A program made the position numbers and the translations under genes. Source: JANRKF01 sp033763575 (lineage in GTDB: Bacteria > Pseudomonadota > Alphaproteobacteria > Rickettsiales > SXRF01). From it: a DNA stretch of 64,000 bases. Shown in pieces: positions 40,907 through 51,325 of the stretch. The stretch is from assembly GCA_033763575.1 (NCBI GenBank), contig JANRKF010000024.1:62001-126000 (forward strand). The letters are read 5' to 3'. Within the stretch, counting starts at the first letter, position 1, and each line of letters opens with the position of its first letter. The notes under the pieces are model-generated. The model ran no database searches. It saw only the letters and a program-made list of their open reading frames with translations, and was not told the DNA's origin.

Positions 40907-41932
40907 ATGGTCAATATCAATCCCCTCAGGAAATACCGGCTGCTGCTCGTCGATCACGACGCCGAGCTGGCCAAGGTGCTGCGCTCGATGCTGGCCGAGA
41001 TGGGATTTACCGCCTGCGATACCACTGGAAGCGGCGCCGAGGCCATGCGCATGCTGCAGAACCAGCCCTACGATTTCCTGATTACCGAATGGAACACCCA
41101 GCAGTTGAACGGGATCGATCTGGTGAAAAAAATCCGCCGCGCACCGAATTCGCCGAACCCGGTGCTGCCGATTATCATGCTCACAGGGCGCGCCGAGCAG
41201 TCGGATGTGCTGCTTGCACGCGATCGCGGCATCAACGAGTTCGTCGTCAAGCCATTCTCGGCGAAAACGATTTACAACCGCATCGAGCGCATCGTCGAGC
41301 ATCCGCGGCAGTTCATCGTGTCGCCAAGCTTTGTCGGCCCGAACCGCCGCGCACGCGGCGCACCCCCACCCGGCATGGCCAACCGGCGCACCATGAAAAT
41401 CCAGCCGCAATTGCAACCGCTGGATATGCTGGGGGCAATCGAGGCGCCGCAGCAGCCGCGCATCTGGCTACCGGATTTCTCGCTGAAATACAAGCTGGGC
41501 GGCGCCCGCCTCGATTCGCTCATTACCCCGGCGGTGCTGGAGCAGGCGCAGGCAGCGGTCGATGCCATCAGCGACGCTTCCCTCGGCTGGATCAAGACCA
41601 ACCTGGAGGATCTGCGGGCGCTCTCAGCGCGCATGCAGGCGGGCGATTATCCACCGATGGTGGCGCACGATCTGGGCGAGCTGGCACTCACCCTCAACGC
41701 GCGCGCGGGCACCTTCGGCTATGGCCGCGCCTCGGAAATTGCCTACCTGCTCTATCTCTTCTGCCGCAATCATTTAAACCCGCGGCACAAGGATCACCAT
41801 GTCATCGTACAGAAACATATCGACGTGCTGCATGTGATCCTCGGCAACAAGATGCGCGGCAGCGCCGGCGAACTCGGCGACCAGCTGGCGGGAGAGCTCA
41901 AAAAACTGGCCGACAAGTTCTCTCAATCTTAG
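40907..41932 (+). CDS. Response regulator-like protein with Glu at the phospho-acceptor site
   Basis: 341 residues. A receiver domain spans about 10-130 (LLLVDHDAELAKVLRSML, LPIIMLTGRAEQSD, EFVVKPFSAKTIYNRI). At the acceptor position the sequence reads FLITEWNTQQLNG, Glu61 instead of Asp; the Thr and Lys of the switch are kept. A basic Pro-rich linker (PNRRARGAPPPGMANRR) follows. The C-terminal helical part (AHDLGELALTLNARAGTFGYGRASEIAYLL) resembles a degenerate Hpt-like domain. The protein may act as a constitutively active or unphosphorylated adaptor. It stands alone. Confidence 0.8.
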   Translation: MVNINPLRKYRLLLVDHDAELAKVLRSMLAEMGFTACDTTGSGAEAMRMLQNQPYDFLITEWNTQQLNGIDLVKKIRRAPNSPNPVLPIIMLTGRAEQSDVLLARDRGINEFVVKPFSAKTIYNRIERIVEHPRQFIVSPSFVGPNRRARGAPPPGMANRRTMKIQPQLQPLDMLGAIEAPQQPRIWLPDFSLKYKLGGARLDSLITPAVLEQAQAAVDAISDASLGWIKTNLEDLRALSARMQAGDYPPMVAHDLGELALTLNARAGTFGYGRASEIAYLLYLFCRNHLNPRHKDHHVIVQKHIDVLHVILGNKMRGSAGELGDQLAGELKKLADKFSQS

Positions 41933-41987
41933 GAGGAGTGGAAACGACGACTAGCGCCACTGAGGCGCGCAGCCCACGCGGCGCCAA

Positions 41988-42023
41988 AGGATATAATAAA
42001 AATCACATTTTTTATTATATCCT
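41988..42023. repeat. Perfect AT-rich 15-bp inverted repeat before tRNA-Gly
   Basis: AGGATATAATAAAAA (41988-42002), loop TCACAT, TTTTTATTATATCCT (42009-42023). It lies 17 bp before the tRNA and includes TATAAT on both strands, so it may serve as a terminator, promoter or both. Confidence 0.65.
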
Positions 42024-42040
42024 GAGCGAAATTATAAATC

Positions 42041-42114
42041 GCGGGTGTAGTTCAATGGTAGAACGGCAGCTTCCCAAGCTGCATACGAGGGTTCGATTCC
42101 CTTCACCCGCTCCA
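42041..42114 (+). tRNA. tRNA-Gly (anticodon CCC)
   Basis: Cloverleaf: acceptor GCGGGTG/CACCCGC, D loop AGTTCAATGGTAGAAC, anticodon stem GCAGC/GCTGC around TTCCCAA (anticodon CCC), T arm GAGGGTTCGATTCCCTT, with CCA encoded. 74 nt. Confidence 0.97.
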
Positions 42115-42268
42115 TGATTGCGATCGCCTTATGGCGTCAGGAATCATGGAATAAGATGGAGGCGAACCCGATAGAGGGTTCGAAAATTCCGCAGAAGCGG
42201 AATTTGACGGCGCAGCCGCCCGAAGGGTGAGGGTCAGCAGACCCGAATCATTCCCTTCACCCGCTCCA
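42096..42268. repeat. Duplicated tRNA-Gly 3' end flanking a 135-bp insert
   Basis: ATTCCCTTCACCCGCTCCA occurs as the tRNA 3' end (42096-42114) and again at 42250-42268. The DNA between contains hairpins (AAATTCCGC AGAA GCGGAATTT) but no gene. This is the geometry of an integration or duplication at a tRNA end. Confidence 0.75.
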
Positions 42269-42357
42269 AACCACGTTCCAAGGTTGACGTTTAACGATGT
42301 TTTAAGTAATGCTCTGCTACAGCTAATCTGGTTTTATTTCTTATGAAGGATGTGTCC

Positions 42358-42849
42358 ATGAAATTCCGCTCGCTGCTTTCCGCCCTTGCCATCACTGCCA
42401 CCGCGCTTACCGCAAGTGGCGCGCAGGCCAGTGAATATCTGACTGCGACCCTCGGCTGGTATGACCTGATCGACCAGGACGACCAGGCGGCGCAAGCCGG
42501 CCTGGAATATCGCTTTGCGCCATATTTATACGGCGTGCGCCCGATGGGTGGCGTGAGCGTGACTTCCGATGGCGGATTATACGGCTATGGCGGGCTGCAC
42601 TGGGATATCGAGATAGTGCCCGGCCAATGGTATATAAGCCCGAACTTCGCCGCTGGCGTGTACGGAAATGGTGACGGCAAAGACTTAGGCGGCGCGATCG
42701 AGTTCCGCTCCGGCATCGAATTCGAATATCAAATGGTCAATCAGCACCGCGTCGGCGTGGCATTCAACCATATCTCCAACGCCAGCATTTACGACAAGAA
42801 TCCCGGCGTGGAAGTGCTGATGCTCACCTATTCGCTGCCGACCCGCTAA
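42358..42849 (+). CDS. pagL: Lipid A 3-O-deacylase (PagL family)
   Basis: 163 residues from ATG 42358 (RBS GAAGGA). Signal peptide MKFRSLLSALAITATALTASGAQA; then an eight-strand outer-membrane barrel. The catalytic motif is FNHISNASIYDKNPGVEVL, with His-x-Ser and the acidic residue Glu, as in PagL. It would remove an acyl chain from lipid A, so the organism likely has LPS. The last 25 residues carry the family pattern for barrel closing. An upstream in-frame ATG at 42343 gives a five-residue longer protein. Confidence 0.88.
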   Translation: MKFRSLLSALAITATALTASGAQASEYLTATLGWYDLIDQDDQAAQAGLEYRFAPYLYGVRPMGGVSVTSDGGLYGYGGLHWDIEIVPGQWYISPNFAAGVYGNGDGKDLGGAIEFRSGIEFEYQMVNQHRVGVAFNHISNASIYDKNPGVEVLMLTYSLPTR

Positions 42850-42860
42850 TCAAGCGATCC

Positions 42861-43415
42861 GTGGCTGAAACACTGCCCTCCGATGTGCTGATTGATGCAT
42901 CCGCGTTGCACCCTTCGACGCGCCTGGCGCTTGCTGCGATTGAGTGGCTGGAGGGACGCATCCAACCCGAAAATATCCTGGAACTCGGCTGCGGCAACGG
43001 CATTTTATCGCTTGCCAGCGCCCATATGTGGGGCGCACGCGTGCTCGCCTGCGATATTTCAGCAAGTGCCGTCGCCGATTGCGCGGCGAATGCACGGAAC
43101 CTCGCCCCGGACGCCGATATCACCGTGCTGCGTAGTGACGGCCTCAAACATCCGGCGATTGCAGCTTCTGCCCCTTATGGGCTGATTATCGCCAATTTGC
43201 TCGCCCAATGGCAGGTGGCGATGGCCACGGATATCGCTAAATCCCTGCATCAGGAAGGAGTATTGCTGCTTTCCGGCGTGCTGCTCTGGCAGGAGGACGG
43301 TGTGCTCGATGCCTTTAAAACGATTAATATTGATGTAATACATAGGCTTGATGAAAATGAATGGCTATGTTACGTGCTGCGTCACAATCCCCGGCCAAAC
43401 CCGCAGCCGGTGTAA
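42861..43415 (+). CDS. PrmA-like class I methyltransferase
   Basis: 184 residues from GTG 42861, 11 bp after pagL. SAM motif I ILELGCGNGILSLA, motif II VLACDISASAVADCAANA, and YGLIIANLLAQW with the NLL motif resembling ribosomal protein L11 methyltransferase and related small-molecule enzymes. Too short for full PrmA (about 290 residues), so it lacks the N-terminal substrate domain. Target unknown. No signal peptide. Confidence 0.78.
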   Translation: MAETLPSDVLIDASALHPSTRLALAAIEWLEGRIQPENILELGCGNGILSLASAHMWGARVLACDISASAVADCAANARNLAPDADITVLRSDGLKHPAIAASAPYGLIIANLLAQWQVAMATDIAKSLHQEGVLLLSGVLLWQEDGVLDAFKTINIDVIHRLDENEWLCYVLRHNPRPNPQPV

Positions 43416-43480
43416 TAAAAGCTTCATTTGTTTGTCACACGATAGGGGTGGTATAATAACCAGTAACGTGAGGATAACGC

Positions 43481-44842
43481 ATGGCCGTTGAAACACCAAA
43501 GAATCAAGACGCGATATTCCCGACCCTGCGGCCGGAGTTTCAACAGCGCTACCTGCAATTCTACGCGGCCGCCAGCCGTGCGGTAGAAAAGGCGGAGAAA
43601 AAGGGCAAGCCCATCAATCCGCAGATTTATACCGACTATATGCAGGATTACCTCGCAAAAATAGGGGAGGTAAACAACAAAACCAAGAGCGATAAGCCGC
43701 TCGACCCGCGCTATGTCCAGAGCGTCATGCAAAATGCCGAGCGCGAGCTGGGCGAGGCATTCGCAGTAAAATATCCGCAGACGGACCCGGAAAACCTCAG
43801 GGCCTTCCAGGCGCTGGCCAATGAAATCAACGGCAAGGGCATTTTTTCCTATGTCTATGACGAGGATAAGAACGGCGTCCAATGGGCAAATATCGCCATG
43901 ATCGCGGGCGGCGGTTTGATCGCCGGGCTGATGGGGAATTTCATGGGCGCTGCCGCCGGGGGTGGCGGGCTGGGAACCGCTATCGCCTGGGGTATGCCCA
44001 TTCTGGGTGTCTTGTTTGCCGTGCAGATGGCGCAGTATTTTTCCGCGCCTACGCCCGAGACGACGCCAGATACCGCCCCCTCACCGCAACCAGCCGCGCC
44101 CGCACAGCAACAGGTGCAAGAACAGGAAGCAGCATCACAAAACGTTGTCCCCGTGCGCACGGCAGCGGTTGTGAAGCCGGAATATGTATTTAAAACCGAA
44201 GAAGATTCCAGAACATTAGGGCGAACCCAGTTAATCAACGTGGTGCAGCATGACGGGGAACTCACGCGGCTGGCGAATGCCTGTGAAAAAGCGCAGATGC
44301 AAATCTACGTGCGCTACGACCCGAAGGATGAAACATTCAGCATCAAGAACGTAGTTCTGCCTTCACCTTCCGGGAACAGAACTTTCGGTATCAGCAAGAT
44401 AGGGCTGGTGCCGGATGAGCATGGGAATATCGACCTCGCCGCACCCGACAATGTCAGGGCATTAAATAAGCTGGATAAATTCGTGCTGGCGGAAATTGCA
44501 AGGAGTAAAGAGGATACTCTGGGTGAAAGCCCTGCAGCCAACGCAAAGAGACAAGTGCTGGATGCCATTGCACAATCGGAGATTTTGCAGAACTCGTCGC
44601 TTCCAGTAGTAGAGGCAGTTGCTGGGAAAAAAGAAATGTCGACAGTGGAATCGATCAGGGAATCCCTGCTATATACATACAATAATCATGTAAAGGTTGC
44701 GGAAAATATCGCAAACATGGTGAATAGCGGCATCGCCGGCGTCAGGCTGATGACCACACCCATCTCCAACGCACCGATTGAAATACTCAATGCGCTGGGC
44801 AGCATTCCAAAGAAACCAACACCACCAAACGCTAGGGAATAG
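43481..44842 (+). CDS. Uncharacterised 453-residue protein with a two-helix membrane hairpin
   Basis: Unknown family. Residues 1-130 are soluble and helical; 135-158 and 164-187 are glycine-rich hydrophobic helices (IAGGGLIAGLMGNFMGAA, WGMPILGVLFAVQMA) that could form a membrane hairpin. A Pro/Gln/Glu-rich linker (188-222) leads to a polar domain (230-453) with no known motif. No signal peptide; topology would place both ends in the cytoplasm. A TATAAT at 43452-43457 and GAGGAT ribosome site support expression. Convergent with acs. Confidence 0.6.
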   Translation: MAVETPKNQDAIFPTLRPEFQQRYLQFYAAASRAVEKAEKKGKPINPQIYTDYMQDYLAKIGEVNNKTKSDKPLDPRYVQSVMQNAERELGEAFAVKYPQTDPENLRAFQALANEINGKGIFSYVYDEDKNGVQWANIAMIAGGGLIAGLMGNFMGAAAGGGGLGTAIAWGMPILGVLFAVQMAQYFSAPTPETTPDTAPSPQPAAPAQQQVQEQEAASQNVVPVRTAAVVKPEYVFKTEEDSRTLGRTQLINVVQHDGELTRLANACEKAQMQIYVRYDPKDETFSIKNVVLPSPSGNRTFGISKIGLVPDEHGNIDLAAPDNVRALNKLDKFVLAEIARSKEDTLGESPAANAKRQVLDAIAQSEILQNSSLPVVEAVAGKKEMSTVESIRESLLYTYNNHVKVAENIANMVNSGIAGVRLMTTPISNAPIEILNALGSIPKKPTPPNARE

Positions 44843-44852
44843 CAGCTTTGGA

Positions 44853-46870
<2,018 letters not shown>

Positions 46871-46874
<4 letters not shown>

Positions 46875-47725
46875 GCCGCCGCCGGTGGCTTGGTTTCGCG
46901 GTGCCTCACATCCACCTCGTATCCAGCTTTTCTCAAAATCTCACCAAGCTTTTCCACCACATATACCGAACGGTGCCGACCGCCGGTGCAGCCCACCGCG
47001 ATGGTCAAATAATGTTTGCCTTCCTGCATATAGCGCGGCAGCACCGGCAGCAGGAAATCTTCCAGACGGCGCATGAAATCCGCATAGCCCTCATCGGTCT
47101 CTATGTACTTCCCCACGGCGGACGCAAACCCGGTTAAATCCTTCAGGATTGGCTCGTAATAAGGGTTTTTCAGGAAGCGAACGTCGAACACCATGTCGGC
47201 TTCACGCGGCACCCCGCGCTTGAAGGAAAACGACGTCACCGCCAGCGAAAAATTCTGCGCATCGGAGGCAAAATGCGCGGCGATTATTTTACGCAGCGCC
47301 GCCGCTTCGGTCTCCGACGTGTCCAGCACCAGGTCGGCCGCGCCGCGCAACTTTTCGATCAGCGTGCGCTCATGGTGAATCCCATCCATGACCGCACGGT
47401 CCTCGGCCAGCGGGTGCCGGCGGCGCGTCTCCGTATAGCGGCGCCGCAGCACCTCGTCATCGCAATCAAGGAACACCAGCGACAGTTCGATATCGGATTT
47501 TTTGCGCAGCTTGTTGATGGTAGCGATAAAACTGCTGGCCGAAAAATCACGGCTCCTGATATCCACCGTGATCGCAAGGCTACCCGCGCGCGCGCTGGAT
47601 TCCGCCACATCGGGCAAATAGGCGAGCGGCAAATTATCGATCGCCTCGAAACCCGAATCCTCCAGCGTCTTAAGCGCCACCCCCTTACCCGCGCCCGACA
47701 TTCCTGTGATGAGCACGAGCTTCAT
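46871..47725 (-). CDS. rapZ: RNase adapter protein RapZ / YvcJ-type P-loop ATPase
   Basis: 284 residues. Walker A GMSGAGKGVALKTLED; AIDNLPLAYLP; and the C-terminal signature VAVGCTGGRHRSVYVVEKL of the family. In E. coli RapZ guides RNase E to GlmZ sRNA and binds glucosamine-6-P; in alphaproteobacteria it is usually beside hprK and PTS genes, but here it sits between folB and acs. Start 47725, six bases after the folB stop. Confidence 0.94.
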
Positions 47726-47731
47726 GCGCGG

Positions 47732-48082
47732 CTACTCCCGACGCAGGCTGTAAATCGCGGAGATGCCCTCGGCAAAGCGCATGACGCCCGGTTTTTCTAT
47801 TTCCACCGTCACTTCCTGCGCCTTTTCATTGCCGAGCAAGAGCTGGCAAACAAATACCGCCACCGTCTCGATCAGCTGAAACTGGCGCTGGGAAAGCTCC
47901 GATACCACGGCATTTTCGATGAGCGAATAATCATAAGCGTGCTCGATGTTATCCCCCGCCACCGCCTGTTCGTGATCGTAATCGATCACAATGCTGATAA
48001 GCAGCGGGCGCGGCTGGGCACGCTCCTCATCGGTAATACCGATGGTGGTAAAAGCCTTCAGGTTCCGTATACGCAAAATCAT
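47732..48082 (-). CDS. folB: Dihydroneopterin aldolase
   Basis: 116 residues from ATG 48082 (MILRIRNLKAFTTIGITDEER). The FolB pattern is present: IGITDEERAQPRPLLISIVIDYD, DYSLIENAV and VCQLLL. It cleaves dihydroneopterin in folate biosynthesis. Its ATG overlaps the stop of the pteridine-reductase-like gene. A longer frame to 48115 is antisense-like and not supported. Confidence 0.9.
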   Translation of the reverse strand: MILRIRNLKAFTTIGITDEERAQPRPLLISIVIDYDHEQAVAGDNIEHAYDYSLIENAVVSELSQRQFQLIETVAVFVCQLLLGNEKAQEVTVEIEKPGVMRFAEGISAIYSLRRE

Positions 48083-48801
48083 AACAAATGCTCTCCTCCG
48101 TCTACAAAAATACATTGCCCGGTCAGGCTGCTATTATCGCAGAGACTATAGACGGCCTTTGCCACCTCGTCCAGCGTGGCGATTTTTTGCAAGGGAAGGT
48201 TCGGTTCCAGCCGCTGCTGATAATCGTCGCCCCAGCCGCCGCCGGGCAGCAAAAATCCCGGGCAGACCGCATTCACACGCACATGCGGCGCAAGCTCCAT
48301 CGCCGCCATTTTGGTGAATTGCGCCAGCGTCTTCTTGGAGAGCAGGTAGAAAAAATGGCTGTGGCGATGGTGAACTATTTTCGTATCCAGCATATTGACC
48401 ACGGCGCCGCGCCCGACATATTTGGCGAAGGCCTGCGTCAGGAATATCGGTGCCTGTGTATTGATCCGGAACTCCTGCTCATAAAGCGCCGCATCGCTTT
48501 CCATGAATCGCCCGGCATCAAACACCGAGGCATTATTGACCAGCACCGACAGCGCCGGAAAATGATGATAAGCCCGCGCCACCAGGTCCGCATATTGCGT
48601 GGGGTCGGCAAGGTCGGCCTGCAGTAATGCGCACGCAGCGCCGAGCGCACGAATCTCACCTGCGGTTTTTTCCGCCTCGGCTTGTGAGCGGCGGTAATGC
48701 AGCGCCACGTCATACCCCTGCGCCGCAAAATAAAGCGAGACCGCTTTGCCGACACGCTGCGCGCCGCCGGTAATCAGTAAGGCTCTGCGCGGTTTGCTCA
48801 C
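48079..48801 (-). CDS. folM: Pteridine reductase-like SDR (FolM type)
   Basis: 240 residues of the SDR family. Nucleotide site GGAQRVGKAVSLYFA with the basic HYRRSQ (NADPH type), NNASVF, active site YLLSKKTLAQFTK and LTGQCIFVDGGEHL. The TGGAxRIG and HYxxS pattern is characteristic of pteridine reductases such as FolM (dihydromonapterin/dihydrofolate reduction). Genes folB downstream and hpf upstream overlap it by 4 nt each, supporting a pterin role. Exact substrate is inferred. Confidence 0.82.
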   Translation of the reverse strand: MSKPRRALLITGGAQRVGKAVSLYFAAQGYDVALHYRRSQAEAEKTAGEIRALGAACALLQADLADPTQYADLVARAYHHFPALSVLVNNASVFDAGRFMESDAALYEQEFRINTQAPIFLTQAFAKYVGRGAVVNMLDTKIVHHRHSHFFYLLSKKTLAQFTKMAAMELAPHVRVNAVCPGFLLPGGGWGDDYQQRLEPNLPLQKIATLDEVAKAVYSLCDNSSLTGQCIFVDGGEHLL

Positions 48802-49373
48802 GCAGCCTTAGCATCCGGATCCACCCAGGAAATATTGCCATCCTCGCGGCGGTATACCACATTCAGGCGACCATGCGCCTTGTTGAAAAAGAGCAGCGCC
48901 GGAAGATGCTGCAAGTCCATTTTCATTACGGCCTGGCTGACGGTGAGCGTTTCGATCGCGGTCGGTTTTTCGGCGATGACCAAACCGCCCTTATCTTCGT
49001 CTTCCTCACCGATCTGTGGCGACACCACGCGCTTGGTCGCCGTCACCATATGTAATTCCGGCGGGCTGTCCTTGTGGTGATTGGTGATTTTGCGCTTGTA
49101 GCGGCGCAGCTGTTTGCTGACTTTTTCCAGCGCATCGTCGAACGAGGCGTAGACATCGGTCGATTCACCGCGGCTGCGGATAACGAAGCCGGAATGAGTC
49201 CCGACATTGCCGACAATATCCACCCGGAAAAGATGTGCATCCCTGGCGATGACCGCCTGAATGCTGTTGACGCGATCGATATATTTGTTCACATGTTCAT
49301 CGACACGCGACTGAATATGAGAACGCAGAGCTTCGCCGACATCGACGCCTCTGCCCGATACTTGAATTTGCAT
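48798..49373 (-). CDS. hpf: Long ribosome hibernation promoting factor
   Basis: 191 residues. N-terminal RaiA/HPF domain (MQIQVSGRGVDVGEALRSHIQSRVDEHVNKYIDRVNSIQAVI ... DVYASFDDALEKVSKQLRRYKRKI) plus the long-form C-terminal domain (FFNKAHGRLNVVYRREDGNISWVDPD), which dimerises 100S ribosomes. It is the first gene of the hpf-folM-folB-rapZ-acs series. Its 5' region faces the ftsZ upstream region. Usually expressed in stationary phase. Confidence 0.93.
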   Translation of the reverse strand: MQIQVSGRGVDVGEALRSHIQSRVDEHVNKYIDRVNSIQAVIARDAHLFRVDIVGNVGTHSGFVIRSRGESTDVYASFDDALEKVSKQLRRYKRKITNHHKDSPPELHMVTATKRVVSPQIGEEDEDKGGLVIAEKPTAIETLTVSQAVMKMDLQHLPALLFFNKAHGRLNVVYRREDGNISWVDPDAKAA

Positions 49374-49692
49374 ATGAAAAACCCAATCATAAAGGTGGTG
49401 TTCGCGAGATAGTACGCGAATTTTAAATGTAACACAGAATCAAAAATGTTTCTAGGGGAATCGCAAAATCTCTCCCCATCATTGTGAATACACAGAGAAA
49501 AATCAAAACCATCGTATGATGTTTCGGTGGTTTTTTGTTTTCGCCCACGCAAAATCCGCCCCGTAAGGCAGGGTGGAGAAAAATGACGGAGGTGGATTTT
49601 TTTAGCCAAAACCACAAAATATAGTAGCATTTCTCAAAAATTTAGGCAATATAAGGGGAAATTATCCACTGCCAAATCCAAAGAGGTGCATC
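49374..49692. promoter_or_regulatory. Divergent hpf/ftsZ control region with nested inverted repeats
   Basis: 319 bp, AT-rich. Outer arms GTGGTTTT (49527-49534) and AAAACCAC (49608-49615) enclose inner arms AAAATCCGCC (49551-49560) and GGTGGATTTT (49591-49600). The ftsZ ribosome site AAAGAGGTG is at 49680-49688. No gene is supported; the frames found here are antisense artefacts. Confidence 0.55.
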
Positions 49693-51210
49693 ATGATCAA
49701 TCTCACCGTTCCAGCCAAACAAGATTTACTCCGCCCGACCATCACGGTAATCGGCGTGGGCGGCGCAGGCGGGAATGCGGTGAATAACATGATCTCCGCG
49801 CAGCTCGAAGGGGTGAATTTCGTGGTGGCGAATACCGACGCGCAGGCGGTGGATTACTCGCTGACCGACCGCACGATCCAGCTCGGCGCCAACATCACAC
49901 GCGGACTCGGCGCAGGCGCCAATCCCGATATCGGACGCGCTTCGGCAGAAGAAGCCAAGGAAGAAATCGCCGCGCATATCGAAGGCAGCAACATGGTGTT
50001 CATCACCGCCGGCATGGGCGGCGGCACCGGCACCGGCGCGGCACCCGTGGTTGCCCGCATCGCCAAGGACATGGGCATGCTTACCGTCGCCGTCGTCACC
50101 AAGCCGTTCCAGTTCGAAGGCGCGCACCGCATGCGCCTCGCCGAGGCGGGCTTGCGTGAATTGCAGGATTATGTCGATACGCTGATCGTCATCCCCAACC
50201 AGAACCTGTTCCGCCTTGCCAATGAAAAAACCACCTTCTCCGACGCCTTCCGCATGGCCGATGAAGTGCTGCACTCCGGCGTGCGCGGCGTCACCGACCT
50301 CATGGTCAAACCCGGCATGATCAATCTCGACTTCGCCGACATCCGCACCGTGATGCGTGAAATGGGCAAGGCGATGATGGGCACCGGCGAGGCTTCCGGC
50401 GAGCGCCGCGCAATCGATTCCGCCGAGGCGGCGATTTCCAACCCGCTGCTCGATGATGTATCGCTGAAAGGCGCCCGCTCGCTGCTGGTCAACATCACCG
50501 GCGGCATGGACATGACGCTGTTTGAAGTCGACGAAGCGATGAACCGTATCCGCGAAGAAGTCGATTCCGAAGCCAATATCATTTTCGGCTCCACCTTTAA
50601 TGATGCGATGGAAGGCAAGATGCGCGTCTCGGTGGTCGCCACCGGCATCGACGTGCAGAAGCAATCCGCTCCGGCAGCAGCGCCTAAAATGGTCGCCACC
50701 GAAACCAAAAAACCTTTCAACTTCGCACCCGTCGCACCGGCTAAGCCGGAATTTCGCCCGGCCACCGTTTCGCCACGCGCAGAAGTAAGCCGCCAGTTCT
50801 TTACGCCGGTCGAACAACCGCGCAGCGCGCCCGCTTACATGGAAGAAGAAAGCGAACAACAACCGGCTCCGGTTGCCGCTGAAGCTTCGCAACCTGTGTT
50901 CACTGCGCGTGAGCCAGCCTCCGCCGCGCCGCTTCTTTCCGAACCGCGCTTCATGCCCGCAGGCGCGCTCGGTAACCGTCCCGCGCAGGAATCGAACGAA
51001 GATGATGACAGCGGCGAACAAGGCAGGGGCTTCTTCTCCCGCGTGGCCGATGTGGGCCGCGTGCTTTCCTCACGCGCCAACCGCAGCGAAGTCGCCGAAC
51101 GTATCCAGGTGGTGCAAAAACCGATGGTGCAGGAAAAATCGCAGCCTATCCACAGCGAAGACGAGCAGTATCTCGACATTCCGGCTTTCCTGCGCAGGCA
51201 GGCGAACTGA
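49693..51210 (+). CDS. ftsZ: Cell division protein FtsZ
   Basis: 505 residues; longer than usual because of a Pro/Ala/Glu-rich linker (about 325-470). The tubulin signature GMGGGTGTGAAPVVARIAK, GVGGAGGNAVNNM, and T7 loop NLDFADIRTVM are intact. The C-terminal peptide DEQYLDIPAFLRRQAN binds FtsA/ZipA-like partners and ends in the alphaproteobacterial form. Assembles the division ring. RBS AGAGGTG at a proper distance. No ftsA/ftsQ upstream, unlike in most genomes; hpf is divergent. Confidence 0.98.
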   Translation: MINLTVPAKQDLLRPTITVIGVGGAGGNAVNNMISAQLEGVNFVVANTDAQAVDYSLTDRTIQLGANITRGLGAGANPDIGRASAEEAKEEIAAHIEGSNMVFITAGMGGGTGTGAAPVVARIAKDMGMLTVAVVTKPFQFEGAHRMRLAEAGLRELQDYVDTLIVIPNQNLFRLANEKTTFSDAFRMADEVLHSGVRGVTDLMVKPGMINLDFADIRTVMREMGKAMMGTGEASGERRAIDSAEAAISNPLLDDVSLKGARSLLVNITGGMDMTLFEVDEAMNRIREEVDSEANIIFGSTFNDAMEGKMRVSVVATGIDVQKQSAPAAAPKMVATETKKPFNFAPVAPAKPEFRPATVSPRAEVSRQFFTPVEQPRSAPAYMEEESEQQPAPVAAEASQPVFTAREPASAAPLLSEPRFMPAGALGNRPAQESNEDDDSGEQGRGFFSRVADVGRVLSSRANRSEVAERIQVVQKPMVQEKSQPIHSEDEQYLDIPAFLRRQAN

Positions 51211-51220
51211 TAAATAAGCC

Positions 51221-51300
51221 TCCGGTGCGCGCTGCTGCGCGCCCCATGAGGCGTGCTTCGCGGTTCACGACTGGCTCGGCGCTACTCGCCTCGCATTACA
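51221..51300. repeat. CGCATGGAAC-family element after ftsZ
   Basis: GTGCGCGCTGCTGCGCGC hairpin, then CCCCATGAGGCGTGCTTCGC, GGTTCACGACTGGCTCGGCG; aligns with the right arm of the copy at 29468 and with the copy in acs. Confidence 0.7.
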
Positions 51301-51325
51301 GCTGAATCTTTCTTCTTATCTATGG

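Noticed and set aside
40867..42117. 416-residue frame that overlaps the response regulator and runs into the tRNA
   Set aside because: It has no motif, is Arg/Ala/Gly-rich and terminates inside the tRNA; the response regulator frame shows a clear receiver.
42115..42268. Second tRNA gene downstream of tRNA-Gly
   Set aside because: Only the 3' half (T stem and CCA) is repeated; no D arm or anticodon arm can be folded.
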